NCBI RefSeq assembly: GCF_009930795.1
Contig: NZ_CP017146.1
Location: 2,170,001-2,234,000, forward strand
Length of the DNA stretch: 64,000 bases
Direction: 5' to 3'
Source of the DNA: Marisediminicola antarctica
GTDB taxonomy: Bacteria; Actinomycetota; Actinomycetes; Actinomycetales; Microbacteriaceae
Shown: positions 1-7,660 of the stretch, piece by piece
How positions within the stretch are numbered: the first letter of the stretch is position 1
Layout of the letters: each line of letters opens with the position of its first letter
Made by a program: the position numbers and the translations under genes
Notes under the pieces: generated by a model
What the model was told of the DNA's origin: nothing
The model's input: the letters and a program-made list of their open reading frames with translations, nothing else
Database searches by the model: none

Positions 1-85
1 CCTTCAATTCGAATGTGGGGTAGTCGATGTCAATGACTTCGACTTTCCCTGGGCCCTTGTAGGCAACGGCTCTGTTTCCCGACAT
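1..85 (-). CDS. fdhA: Glutathione-independent formaldehyde dehydrogenase, N-terminal fragment
   Basis: Only the first 28 codons are in the window; the gene runs off the left edge on the minus strand. The visible N-terminus (MSGNRAVAYKGPGKVEV, then DIDYPTFELK) matches the start of the zinc- and NAD-dependent, glutathione-independent formaldehyde dehydrogenases of the medium-chain alcohol dehydrogenase superfamily, which oxidise formaldehyde to formate in the cytoplasm. The ATG is preceded by GAGAGGAA at a suitable distance. Everything downstream, including the zinc ligands and the NAD-binding fold, is outside the window, so the assignment rests on the N-terminal signature alone. Confidence 0.75.
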   Translation of the reverse strand, partial: MSGNRAVAYKGPGKVEVIDIDYPTFELK

Positions 86-254
86 GGTATTCCTCTCATC
101 GTTTTCTTCAGGGTGACTGAGTGGTGCTGAGGGAGACCCCCCGAACGCTGTGGGTTGTGAGGGGGTTGGGTCGACGCTAACCGCCGAGCACGGAAATAAC
201 CATGGGGTTGCACAAACGGGGGCACCGGCGCGAAAGGGATGGCCCGAGGAAACC

Positions 255-281
255 AAAAAGCCCCTCGGATTACCGAGGGGC
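255..281 (-). terminator. Rho-independent terminator of tRNA-Val(CAC)
   Basis: On the minus strand a perfect 9-bp stem GCCCCTCGG / CCGAGGGGC with a TAAT loop is followed by TTTTT. It starts about nine bases after the tRNA-Val(CAC) 3' end, so it ends that transcript. It also separates the tRNA from the fdhA leader, which extends in the same direction. Confidence 0.9.
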
Positions 282-289
282 CGTGACAG

Positions 290-362
290 TGGGCGATACC
301 GGACTCGAACCGATGACCTCTTCCGTGTGAAGGAAGCGCGCTACCAACTGCGCCAATCGCCC
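290..362 (-). tRNA. tRNA-Val (anticodon CAC)
   Basis: A 73-nt cloverleaf on the minus strand: acceptor GGGCGAT pairs with ATCGCCC, discriminator A, D-arm with GGCGCAGTTGGTAGCGC, anticodon stem CTTCC/GGAAG around TTCACAC (anticodon CAC, reads GTG), T-arm with GGTTCGAGTCC. CCA is not encoded. It is divergent from the other three tRNAs and shares much of its body with tRNA-Val(GAC) at 724-795. Confidence 0.96.
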
Positions 363-363
363 T

Positions 364-378
364 GCAGGATAATCCTGC
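364..378. repeat. Perfect short palindrome at the 5' edge of tRNA-Val(CAC)
   Basis: GCAGGAT-A-ATCCTGC is a perfect inverted repeat with 7-base arms, one base outside the tRNA-Val(CAC) 5' end. On the minus strand it contains GATTAT ending six bases before the mature tRNA 5' end, which could be the -10 element. The palindrome may be incidental to that promoter or may be a regulatory site; nothing else in the sequence decides it. Confidence 0.4.
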
Positions 379-442
379 CACATGCGCCGACCTGACACGG
401 CCACCCGGAGCACATGGCGCGAAGACACTCCTGCCGTCACGA

Positions 443-472
443 TTGGCCCATTCGCATCGCATCGGATAGAGT
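443..472 (+). promoter_or_regulatory. Candidate promoter of the tRNA-Gly-Cys-Val cluster
   Basis: TTGGCC (443-448), an 18-base spacer and TAGAGT (467-472) form a plausible sigma70-type promoter with a start about 20 bases before tRNA-Gly. It is the best match between the divergent tRNA-Val(CAC) and the cluster; the -35 keeps only the TTG core. Confidence 0.4.
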
Positions 473-499
473 TCCAAAGCACGCAGAAATGCGGGCAGT

Positions 500-571
500 G
501 CGGATGTGGCGCAGTGGTAGCGCATCACCTTGCCAAGGTGAGGGTCGCGAGTTCGAATCTCGTCATCCGCT
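500..571 (+). tRNA. tRNA-Gly (anticodon GCC)
   Basis: A 72-nt cloverleaf: acceptor GCGGATG pairs with CATCCGC, discriminator T, D-arm GGCGCAGTGGTAGCGC, anticodon stem TCACC/GGTGA around TTGCCAA (anticodon GCC), T-arm with GAGTTCGAATCTC. First of three tRNAs in a co-oriented cluster. Confidence 0.97.
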
Positions 572-619
572 CGAAATAGTCTCACGTGGCAGTTACACGT
601 GGTGTGGGAAACCACACAT

Positions 620-690
620 GGTGGCGTGGCCGAGAGGCGAGGCAGCGGCCTGCAAAGCCGTCCACACGGGTTCAAATCCCGTCGCCACCT
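620..690 (+). tRNA. tRNA-Cys (anticodon GCA)
   Basis: A 71-nt cloverleaf: acceptor GGTGGCG pairs with CGCCACC, discriminator T, anticodon loop CTGCAAA (anticodon GCA), T-arm CGGGTTCAAATCCCG. Second in the Gly-Cys-Val cluster. Confidence 0.96.
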
Positions 691-723
691 CGGCAGTACA
701 ATAGAAAATACCGAAACAAGCAT

Positions 724-795
724 GAGCGATTGGCGCAGCGGTAGCGCGCTTCCCTGACACGGAAGAGGTCGCTGGTTCGATCCCAGTATCGCTCA
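724..795 (+). tRNA. tRNA-Val (anticodon GAC)
   Basis: A 72-nt cloverleaf: acceptor GAGCGAT pairs with ATCGCTC, discriminator A, anticodon stem CTTCC/GGAAG around CTGACAC (anticodon GAC, reads GTC/GTT), T-arm CTGGTTCGATCCCAG. Last tRNA of the cluster, directly before a strong terminator. With tRNA-Val(CAC) on the other strand this locus encodes two valine isoacceptors. Confidence 0.97.
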
Positions 796-799
796 CAAG

Positions 800-827
800 A
801 AAAACCCCGGTCAGCCGGGGTTTTTTT
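800..827 (+). terminator. Rho-independent terminator of the tRNA cluster (usable in both directions)
   Basis: CCCCGG-TCAG-CCGGGG followed by seven T on the plus strand and flanked by five A upstream, so the minus-strand copy also ends in a U-run. It ends the tRNA cluster and could also end the possible minus-strand gene at 919-1080. Confidence 0.93.
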
Positions 828-918
828 CTGCCCAAAACACGGCATGCGACATGAGGGCAATATCGTTTCCGCTTTGTCTGCAGAATTGGCCCTCCCGAGG
901 TCGGAGCAGCCGGCCCCG

Positions 919-1080
919 CTACATCACCCGGTAGGACAACCGGTCGCTGACGGACGGCGGCGTGCCCGCTATGAGAACCCATCCCAGGCTGCACGGCTGA
1001 CACCACGAGTACGGTCTGTCCTCCTCCGGACGGTCAAGCGGACTCGTGCAGTCGGGACAGCGGTGGCGATATTCATTCAT
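919..1080 (-). CDS. Possible small zinc-ribbon protein
   Basis: An open frame of 53 codons from ATG reads MNEYRHRCPDC, a 15-residue stretch, then WCQPCSLGW. The two CxxC-like knuckles (CPDC and CQPC) have the spacing of a small zinc ribbon. The stop lies about 90 bases from the bidirectional terminator at 800-827, as expected for a convergent short gene. Against it: no clear Shine-Dalgarno, and an in-frame GTG at 1101 would give 60 residues. The function is unknown; short CxxC pairs can occur by chance in GC-rich shadow frames. Confidence 0.35.
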   Translation of the reverse strand: MNEYRHRCPDCTSPLDRPEEDRPYSWCQPCSLGWVLIAGTPPSVSDRLSYRVM

Positions 1081-1420
1081 TCGGGTAATAATGGTCAACA
1101 CGAGTCACGCTGTCTAGGGAATCACGCAAACTGGCGTAATTTAATCGAACGCGCGGCTGCTGACTGTCTGCATGGCTTCCTCGCCACCGACCTCGTGCGA
1201 GCCGAGGATGCGGAGCGCTGCAGAGTCGGCCACGGAATCGTCGCGGTGCGGGATCTCTCCGCGGCCGACCCGATATGCCCCGCGGGAAAGATTCGTGCAC
1301 GTCGTGAGCCGGGATCGCGTGCCGCGCTACTCATTGACACCCGAGGTTGGGGGGAGCAGGATGATCCCCAATCCAGTGCCCTTCAACTCGGCCGGGCACA
1401 CACTCGAGGAGGAGTGGCCA
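1081..1420. other. Region without a firm gene, upstream of the CO dehydrogenase operon
   Basis: No convincing gene fills this stretch. On the minus strand 1141-1333 is open in a frame with GC-biased third positions, ending in RAFD and a stop, but it has no usable start, so it could be the 3' remnant of a lost gene. On the plus strand TTGACA at 1334-1339 and GATGAT at 1360-1365 (20-base spacer) make a weak promoter candidate for coxM. GAGGAGGA at 1406-1413 is the coxM ribosome binding site. No regulator gene is visible next to the operon. Confidence 0.4.
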
Positions 1421-2299
1421 GTGCAGATTCCGGCTCAGTTCGACTACGTCCGCGCCAGCACCGTCGATGACGCCGTGACCCTGCTGGATCGCCATGGACC
1501 CGACGCCCGCGTCGTCGCCGGCGGACACAGCCTGTTGCCGATGATGAAATTACGGCTCGCGAGGCCGGAGTGGCTCGTCGACATCAACGACCTCTACGAA
1601 CTCGACTTCATCCTGCGCGACGGCGACACCCTCCGCGTCGGCGCGCTCACCCGCCACACCGCGCTGCTCGAGTCGCAGGAGATCGCACGCCTCTTTCCCA
1701 TCGTCGGCGACGCCGAGAAGGTCATCGCGGATCCCACCGTGCGCAACCGCGGAACGATCGGCGGGTCGCTCTGTCAGGGTGACCCGGCCGAAGACCTGTC
1801 GACCGTCTGCGACGTGCTCCGCGCGCAGGCGGTCATTCGCGGACCCGGCGGCGAGCGCACACTCACGATGGGGGAGTTCCATCGAGGCCCGTACGAGAGC
1901 GCGGTCGCTCAGAACGAACTCCTGTGCGAGGTTCGCATCCCCATCCGTCCACGTTCCGGAAGCGCCTACGAGAAGGTCGAACGGCGCGTCGGCGACTGGG
2001 CGGTCGTCGCCGCCGGCGCATCGATCTCGCTCGCCGAGGACGGCACGATCGCCGATGTCGGGATCGGGCTGACCGCGGTCGGCCTCGACGGAACGATTCC
2101 GCAGGCTGAGGCGGTTCTTCTGGGCAAGCGCCCCGCTGAGGATCTCTTCGTCGAGGCCGCGCGGATCGCCGCCGCCGCCTGCGACCCGGTCGCCGACCAG
2201 CGGGGCCCGGTCGACTACAAGCGGCATCTCGCCGACGAACTGACCCGCCGGGTGCTGCGACGCGCGGCCGCGCGGGCAGCTGAAGCACAGGAAGGCTGA
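1421..2299 (+). CDS. coxM: Aerobic CO dehydrogenase, medium (FAD) subunit
   Basis: 292 residues with the FAD-binding PCMH fold of molybdenum hydroxylase medium subunits: AGGHS (residues 33-37) and TIGGS (112-116) contact the FAD, and the C-terminal half is the CO dehydrogenase flavoprotein domain. It passes electrons from the iron-sulfur subunit to the quinone pool. The frame is open upstream, but the GTG at 1421 is chosen because GAGGAGGA lies 7 bases before it and family members start with a similar IPxxFDY segment. It opens a nine-gene operon; coxS starts 5 bases after its stop. The form I identity comes from CoxL. Confidence 0.93.
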   Translation: MQIPAQFDYVRASTVDDAVTLLDRHGPDARVVAGGHSLLPMMKLRLARPEWLVDINDLYELDFILRDGDTLRVGALTRHTALLESQEIARLFPIVGDAEKVIADPTVRNRGTIGGSLCQGDPAEDLSTVCDVLRAQAVIRGPGGERTLTMGEFHRGPYESAVAQNELLCEVRIPIRPRSGSAYEKVERRVGDWAVVAAGASISLAEDGTIADVGIGLTAVGLDGTIPQAEAVLLGKRPAEDLFVEAARIAAAACDPVADQRGPVDYKRHLADELTRRVLRRAAARAAEAQEG

Positions 2300-2304
2300 A
2301 GCCA

Positions 2305-2847
2305 ATGCAGATCAGCATGACCGTCAACGGCGAGGACATCACTCGCGACGCAGAGCCGAGGGTTCTCCTCGTGCACTTCATCCGCGACGTCCTTCGCCTC
2401 ACCGGCACGCACTGGGGATGCGACACCTCGAACTGCGGCACCTGCGTCGTGCTGATGGACGGGCAGCCGGTCAAGTCGTGCACCGTGCTCGCGGCGATGG
2501 CCGATGGCCACGCGATCACGACGGTCGAGGGCCTCGCGGCCGGCGGCAAGCTCGACCCCGTGCAGCAGGGGTTCATGGAGGAGCACGGACTGCAGTGCGG
2601 ATTCTGCACACCGGGCATGATGCTCACCGCTCGCGCCCTGCTCGACAACAACCCGCATCCCGACGACGACCAGATCCGCGAGGCGATCTCGGGCCAGATC
2701 TGTCGATGCACGGGCTACGCGACGATCGTGCGATCGGTCAAATGGGCATCCAATCATCCCGCCTTCGTTGTCTCCGAAACCCCCGCTTTCGATGCCGCCT
2801 CGCTCCCCGCCGTCGATAACAGCACTGAAGAAGAGGTGTCCGCATGA
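2305..2847 (+). CDS. coxS: Aerobic CO dehydrogenase, small (2x[2Fe-2S]) subunit
   Basis: 180 residues carrying both iron-sulfur clusters of the CO dehydrogenase relay. The N-terminal plant-type ferredoxin domain has C39, C44, C47 and C59; the helical domain has C98 and C101 (QCGFCTPGM) and C133 and C135 (ICRCTGY). Electrons move from the Mo-Cu site in CoxL through these clusters to FAD in CoxM. The length is near the usual 160-170 residues with a short acidic C-terminal tail. The stop overlaps the coxL start (ATGA), pointing to coupled translation. Confidence 0.97.
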   Translation: MQISMTVNGEDITRDAEPRVLLVHFIRDVLRLTGTHWGCDTSNCGTCVVLMDGQPVKSCTVLAAMADGHAITTVEGLAAGGKLDPVQQGFMEEHGLQCGFCTPGMMLTARALLDNNPHPDDDQIREAISGQICRCTGYATIVRSVKWASNHPAFVVSETPAFDAASLPAVDNSTEEEVSA

Positions 2848-5237
2848 CCATCATCGAGGAGCACGCGCCCAACCCGGCGGCGGGGGATGCCGACCGCCCC
2901 ATCGGGTACGGCCGCATCCAGCGCAAGGAGGACCCGCGTTTCGTCCGCGGCAAGGGCAACTACGTCGACGACATCGTGCTGCCCGGGATGCTGCACGGGG
3001 CGATCCTGCGCTCCCCGGTCGCGCACGCGCGGCTCGTCTCGATCGACACGAGTGCGGCGCTCGCCCACCCCGGGGTCGTCGCCGTCATCACCGGCCAGGA
3101 CCTGCTGGGCCTCAAGCTGGCGTGGGCCCCCACCCTCTCCGCCGACGTGCAGGCGGTGCTCGTTACCGACAAGGTGCGATTCCAGGGCCAGGAGGTCGCG
3201 TTCGTCATTGCGGAGGATCGCTACGCAGCCAGGGACGCGCTCGAACTGATCGAGGTCGACTACGACGTTCTGACTCCGGTCGTCGATGTGCGCACGGCGT
3301 TGGACCCCGGCGCGCCGGTCGTGCGGGACGAACTCGAGGGACGCACCGACAACCACATCTTCGACTGGGAGGCGGGTAACGCCGCCGAGACCGACGCGAT
3401 CTTCGCCTCGGCCGATGTGGTCGTCTCGCAGGAGATCGTCTACCCGCGTTCCCACCCGGCCCCGATGGAGACCTGCGGCGCCGTCGCCGACTTCGAGCCG
3501 ATCGAGGGCGCCCTGACGCTGTACGAGACAAGCCAGGCCCCGCACGCCCACCGCACCCTGTTTGCGATCGTCTCCGGCATCCCGGAGCACAAGATTCGCA
3601 TCGTCTCGCCGGACATCGGCGGCGGGTTCGGCAACAAGGTCGGCATCTACCCCGGATACATTCTCGCCGTGGTCGGCTCGATCGTCACCGGTCGCCCGGT
3701 GAAGTGGGTCGAGGACCGGTCTGAGAACCTCATGTCGACCTCGTTCGCGCGGGACTACATTATGCAGGGCGAGATCGCGGCGACGAAAGACGGCAAGATC
3801 CTCGCGCTGCGGACCAACGTGCTCGCCGACCACGGCGCGTTCAACGCGACGGCGCAGCCGACGAAGTACCCGGCCGGCTTCTTCCACATCTTCACGGGCA
3901 GTTACGACCTGCAGGCCGCTCACTGCAAGGTCACGGGTGTCTACACGAACAAGGCGCCGGGCGGGGTGGCCTATGCCTGCTCATTCCGTGTCACCGAGGC
4001 GGTGTACCTCGTCGAACGGCTCGTCGACATGCTCGCCCAGAAGATCGAGATGGATTCGGCCGAGCTTCGGCTGAAGAACTTCATCAAGCCGGAGCAGTTC
4101 CCTTACATGAACAAGACCGGCTGGGAGTACGACTCGGGCAACTACGAGCGGGCCATGCGCCTGTCAATGGAGATGGCCGGGTACGACGACCTCCGCCGCG
4201 AGCAGGCGGAGAAGCGCGCCAGGGGTGAGCTCATGGGAATCGGGATCTCGTTCTTCACCGAGACGGTGGGAGCGGGGCCTCGCAAGCACATGGACATCGT
4301 CGGTCTCGGAATGGCCGACGGTGCCGAGTTGCGGATCCACCCGACAGGCAAGGCCGTCGTGCGGATCTCGGTGCAGAGCCAGGGGCAGGGCCACGAGACG
4401 ACCTTTGCGCAGATCGTCGCCGAGGAGATCGGCATCCCGCCGGAGGACATCGATGTCGTGCACGGCGACACCGACCAGACCCCGTTCGGCCTCGGCACGT
4501 ACGGCAGCCGGTCGACGCCGGTCAGCGGTGCCGCGGTCGCGCTCGTGGCCCGCAAGGTGCGGGAGAAGGCGAAGTTCATTGCGGCGGCGATGCTCGAGAC
4601 GCGGCCGGAGGACCTGGAGTGGGAGAAGGGCCGCTGGTTCGTCAAGGGCGACCCCAGCGTCGGCAAGACCATGGCGGAGATCGCCATGGGGGCGCACGGC
4701 ACCGTGACGCTGCCAGAGGGAATCGACGGAAACCTCGACGCCGAGGTGACCTACGATCCGCCCAACCTCACCTTCCCGTTCGGCGCCTACATTTGCGTCG
4801 TCGACGTCGACCCGGGAACCGGGCACGTGAAGGTGCGGCGGTTCATCGCGGTGGACGACTGCGGCACGCGCATCAACCCGATGATCATCGAGGGCCAGGT
4901 GCACGGCGGTCTGACCGACGGCGTCGGGATGGCGTTGATGCAGCTCATCGAGTTCGACGACGAGGGAAACTGCCTCGGCGGATCGTTCATGGACTACCTC
5001 ATTCCGACGGCGATGGAGGTGCCGGACTGGGAGACCGGCTTCACCGTGACGCCGTCGCCCCACCACCCCATCGGGGCCAAGGGCATCGGCGAATCCGCGA
5101 CCGTCGGATCGCCACCGGCGATCGTCAACGCGGTCGTCGACGCGCTGCGCCCATTCGGCGTGACCCACATGGATATGCCCTGCACCCCGGCCCGGGTGTG
5201 GGCCGCCATGCAGGGTCGACCGACGCCTCCGATCTAA
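2844..5237 (+). CDS. coxL: Aerobic CO dehydrogenase, large (Mo-Cu) subunit, form I
   Basis: 797 residues with the aldehyde oxidase a/b hammerhead at the N-terminus and the molybdopterin cytosine dinucleotide domain after it. The active-site loop reads AYACSFR at residues 376-382, so C379 is the cysteine that bridges copper to molybdenum in form I enzymes; form II proteins have AYRGAGR instead. GGGFGNK, GQGHET, DDCGTRINPMIIEGQVHGG and IGAKGIGES (with the catalytic glutamate) are all present. The product oxidises CO to CO2. The Arg usually seen before Cys (AYRCSFR in Oligotropha) is Ala here. ATGA overlap with coxS. Confidence 0.97.
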   Translation: MTIIEEHAPNPAAGDADRPIGYGRIQRKEDPRFVRGKGNYVDDIVLPGMLHGAILRSPVAHARLVSIDTSAALAHPGVVAVITGQDLLGLKLAWAPTLSADVQAVLVTDKVRFQGQEVAFVIAEDRYAARDALELIEVDYDVLTPVVDVRTALDPGAPVVRDELEGRTDNHIFDWEAGNAAETDAIFASADVVVSQEIVYPRSHPAPMETCGAVADFEPIEGALTLYETSQAPHAHRTLFAIVSGIPEHKIRIVSPDIGGGFGNKVGIYPGYILAVVGSIVTGRPVKWVEDRSENLMSTSFARDYIMQGEIAATKDGKILALRTNVLADHGAFNATAQPTKYPAGFFHIFTGSYDLQAAHCKVTGVYTNKAPGGVAYACSFRVTEAVYLVERLVDMLAQKIEMDSAELRLKNFIKPEQFPYMNKTGWEYDSGNYERAMRLSMEMAGYDDLRREQAEKRARGELMGIGISFFTETVGAGPRKHMDIVGLGMADGAELRIHPTGKAVVRISVQSQGQGHETTFAQIVAEEIGIPPEDIDVVHGDTDQTPFGLGTYGSRSTPVSGAAVALVARKVREKAKFIAAAMLETRPEDLEWEKGRWFVKGDPSVGKTMAEIAMGAHGTVTLPEGIDGNLDAEVTYDPPNLTFPFGAYICVVDVDPGTGHVKVRRFIAVDDCGTRINPMIIEGQVHGGLTDGVGMALMQLIEFDDEGNCLGGSFMDYLIPTAMEVPDWETGFTVTPSPHHPIGAKGIGESATVGSPPAIVNAVVDALRPFGVTHMDMPCTPARVWAAMQGRPTPPI

Positions 5238-5248
5238 CGGTGACGGCC

Positions 5249-6148
5249 ATGGGGGACACCCTCGCGCGACGGGCACAGGAACTCACCGGACTCCGGGAGT
5301 CGTTCGTCCGCGCCACCGTGGTGCGGGCGCAGCACCCGACGAGCGCATCGGCCGGCGACAGCGCGATCGTGCACCCCGACGGAATCATCGACGGCTTCGT
5401 CGGCGGCAACTGCGTCGAGGCATCCGTTCGGGAGTACGGCCTCATGACCCTGTCGACGGGGGAGCCGCTGCTGTTGCGTGTCGTACCGGGGGAGCCATCG
5501 CACACGCGCGAGGAGGGAGCGGTGGAGGTTGCGAACCCGTGCCTGAGCGGCGGCGCGATCGAGATCTTCCTCGAGCCGCACCTTCCGGCGGCGCGCGTGG
5601 TTGTCGTCGGCAGCACCCCGACCGCGCACGCCCTCGCCGAACTCGGCGCCGGTATCGGGCTGGAGATGCAACTGACCGACGGGCTTTCCGCCGACCCTGC
5701 CGCCGACGACGCCGCTCTCATCGTGGCGTCGCACGGGCGGGACGAGGAGCCGGCGCTCGAGGCCGCCCTCCGTGCCGGGGTGCCCTACGTCGCACTCGTC
5801 GCGAGCGCGACCCGGGGTGCTTCCGTGCGCGCCTCGCTGGATGTCGACGAGGCGCAGCGCGCCCGTCTGCACAGCCCCGCAGGGCTGGATCTGGGCGCCA
5901 GGACCCCTGCCGAGATCGCACTGTCGATCCTGGCGCAGCTCGTGGCGGAGCGCGCCGCACGCAGGAGGGGGGAGTCCTCGCGCGAAAGGGCGGTGGAGAC
6001 GGTGATCGACCCGGTCTGCGGGATGTCCGTCGCGTCGAGCCCCGCGAGCCTGAACGCCGAGATCGAGGGGGTCACGACCTACTTCTGCTCGCCGGGCTGC
6101 CGATCACGCTTCGTCGCCCATCCGGAGCGATATGCCGACGCGTCCTGA
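5249..6148 (+). CDS. XdhC/CoxI-family maturation protein with C-terminal YHS domain
   Basis: 299 residues in three parts. The N-terminal XdhC_CoxI domain (about 10-70) contains GFVGGNCVEASV. A Rossmann-like XdhC C-terminal domain (about 110-235) begins ARVVVVGSTPTAHAL and ends with GLDLGARTPAEIALSI. A YHS/TRASH-type metal-binding domain follows (about 252-297) with IDPVCGMSV and FCSPGC. XdhC-family proteins mature molybdenum hydroxylases by handling the cofactor or its sulfur; YHS domains bind metals such as copper. Since this enzyme needs both Mo and Cu, a role in building the Mo-S-Cu centre is an attractive inference. A GTG at 5240 is an alternative start. It lies 11 bases after coxL. Confidence 0.85.
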   Translation: MGDTLARRAQELTGLRESFVRATVVRAQHPTSASAGDSAIVHPDGIIDGFVGGNCVEASVREYGLMTLSTGEPLLLRVVPGEPSHTREEGAVEVANPCLSGGAIEIFLEPHLPAARVVVVGSTPTAHALAELGAGIGLEMQLTDGLSADPAADDAALIVASHGRDEEPALEAALRAGVPYVALVASATRGASVRASLDVDEAQRARLHSPAGLDLGARTPAEIALSILAQLVAERAARRRGESSRERAVETVIDPVCGMSVASSPASLNAEIEGVTTYFCSPGCRSRFVAHPERYADAS

Positions 6149-6740
6149 ACCCCGCGTCGCCGGGCTCGTGCTCGCCGCCGGCGCCTCCGTCAGGTACGGC
6201 AGCCCCAAGCAATTGCTCCAGTACGGCGACGGTGTGCTGCTCGACGCCGTCCTCGCCACCGCCCGGGCGAGTTCGTTCGAGCAGATCGTCGTCGCCCTCG
6301 GTGGTGCCGCCGCCCAGGTGCGGGAGGCGGTCGACACCGCCGGTTGCGACGTGGTGGTGAACCCCGAATTCGGCTCAGGATGCTCGTCGTCGATAGCGGC
6401 GGCGCTGGCTGCCCTCGATCCGGGCACCGACGTGCTCGTGCTGCTTCTGGGCGATCAGCCGCAGGTGCGCCCGGAGTCGGTCCGCCGACTGCTTGAGGGA
6501 CGCGGCGACGCGGCGATCGCGGTGTGCCGCTACGACGACGGCATCGGGCACCCGTTCGCCTTCTCCCGCTCCACGTTTCCCGATCTCGCCAGCCTGCACG
6601 GCGACAAGGGCGTGTGGAGGCTACTCGACCAGCGCGCCGCCGAGGTGGCCGAGGTGCCCGTCGCGGGCAGCATCCCCGCCGACGTCGATACAGAGGACGA
6701 CTACGACAGGGTTCTCGCCGAGCTCAGGGAGGCGCGATGA
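6132..6740 (+). CDS. mocA: MocA-like molybdopterin nucleotidyltransferase
   Basis: 202 residues of the MobA-like NTP transferase fold. GLVLAAGASVRYGSPKQLL (10-28) is the nucleotide-binding signature, LLLGDQPQ carries the metal-binding Asp, and GHPFAFS and GDKGV are family motifs. The likely reaction adds CMP to molybdopterin to give the cytosine dinucleotide cofactor used by CoxL; that is inferred from context and from MocA-like features. It overlaps the preceding gene by 17 bases, has GGAG before the start, and its stop overlaps coxD (ATGA). Confidence 0.85.
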   Translation: MPTRPEPRVAGLVLAAGASVRYGSPKQLLQYGDGVLLDAVLATARASSFEQIVVALGGAAAQVREAVDTAGCDVVVNPEFGSGCSSSIAAALAALDPGTDVLVLLLGDQPQVRPESVRRLLEGRGDAAIAVCRYDDGIGHPFAFSRSTFPDLASLHGDKGVWRLLDQRAAEVAEVPVAGSIPADVDTEDDYDRVLAELREAR

Positions 6741-7660
6741 CGGGGCCCGCGCGCGGCGGCGCCGAAGATGACGTGCTTCGGCGCATTCCGGATGTCGCCG
6801 CGCTGCAGGCCGCCCTCGAAGACGTCGACTACCTGGCCGACACAGGGCTCGCCACAGCGCTGTTCCTGGCCGTGCGGCTCCCGCAGCCGATCCTGCTCGA
6901 GGGCGAACCGGGCGTCGGCAAGACCGAGGCGGCGAAGGCGCTCGCGCGGGTGCTCGATACCCCCCTGTTCCGGCTGCAGTGCTACGAGGGAATCGACGCT
7001 GGCGAGGCGCTCTACGAGTGGAACTACCCCCGTCAGCTGTTGGGCATCCGGCTCGCGGAGGTACGCGACGCCCACCTGGCCGAGGCGGACCTGTTCGGCC
7101 CGGAGTACCTGCTGCGGCGGCCTCTCCTGAATGCCATCGAGCACACCGGTCCGCGGCCCGCGGTGCTCCTGCTCGACGAGATCGACCGGGCGGATGCCGA
7201 GTTCGAGGCGTTCACCTTTGAGCTGCTCGCCGAATCCGCGGTGACGATCCCCGAACTCGGCACCGTGCGGGCAACGCATCCGCCGATCGTCATCCTGACC
7301 TCCAACCGCACGAGGGACCTGCACGACGCTCTGACCAGGCGCTGCCTGTACCACTGGATCAATTACCCGGCGCCGGAGCGCATCGCTGAGATCGTGCGCC
7401 GGCGCGTGCCGAGCAGCGCCGAACCCATCGCCCTCCAGGCCGCGTCGGCGATCATACGGCTGCGCTCCCTCGACATGGACAAACCGCCCGGCATCGCCGA
7501 GGCGATCGACTGGGTGTCTGCGCTGACGATCCTTGGCGTCGAGCGGCTGGACGTCCCGGCCGTCGACCAGACGTGGGGCGCGATCCTGAAAAACCGGGAC
7601 GACCACGACCTCGCACTCGCGCGGGGAGCCGGTTGGCTGGTCGGTGACGAACATGGCTGA
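6737..7660 (+). CDS. coxD: MoxR-type AAA+ ATPase, CO dehydrogenase maturation
   Basis: 307 residues. Walker A GEPGVGKT (56-63), Walker B VLLLDEIDRAD, sensor LTSNRTRDLHDAL with the following arginine pair, and a C-terminal lid helix region mark a MoxR-like AAA+ ATPase. In Oligotropha CoxD acts as a chaperone-like ATPase in sulfuration and copper insertion at the CoxL active site; the same role is inferred here. It pairs with the VWA protein encoded next, the usual MoxR/VWA partnership. The start overlaps the mocA stop by 4 bases. Confidence 0.93.
   Translation: MTGPARGGAEDDVLRRIPDVAALQAALEDVDYLADTGLATALFLAVRLPQPILLEGEPGVGKTEAAKALARVLDTPLFRLQCYEGIDAGEALYEWNYPRQLLGIRLAEVRDAHLAEADLFGPEYLLRRPLLNAIEHTGPRPAVLLLDEIDRADAEFEAFTFELLAESAVTIPELGTVRATHPPIVILTSNRTRDLHDALTRRCLYHWINYPAPERIAEIVRRRVPSSAEPIALQAASAIIRLRSLDMDKPPGIAEAIDWVSALTILGVERLDVPAVDQTWGAILKNRDDHDLALARGAGWLVGDEHG

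Noticed and set aside
1172-1420. Longer coxM starting upstream of the GTG at 1421
   Set aside because: The added 83 residues match nothing in the family, and the good ribosome binding site belongs to 1421.
4619-5248. Longer N-terminus for the XdhC-YHS gene, since the frame is open far into coxL
   Set aside because: The extra sequence is an Arg/Gly-rich shadow of coxL; the XdhC domain begins right after the start at 5249 (or 5240).
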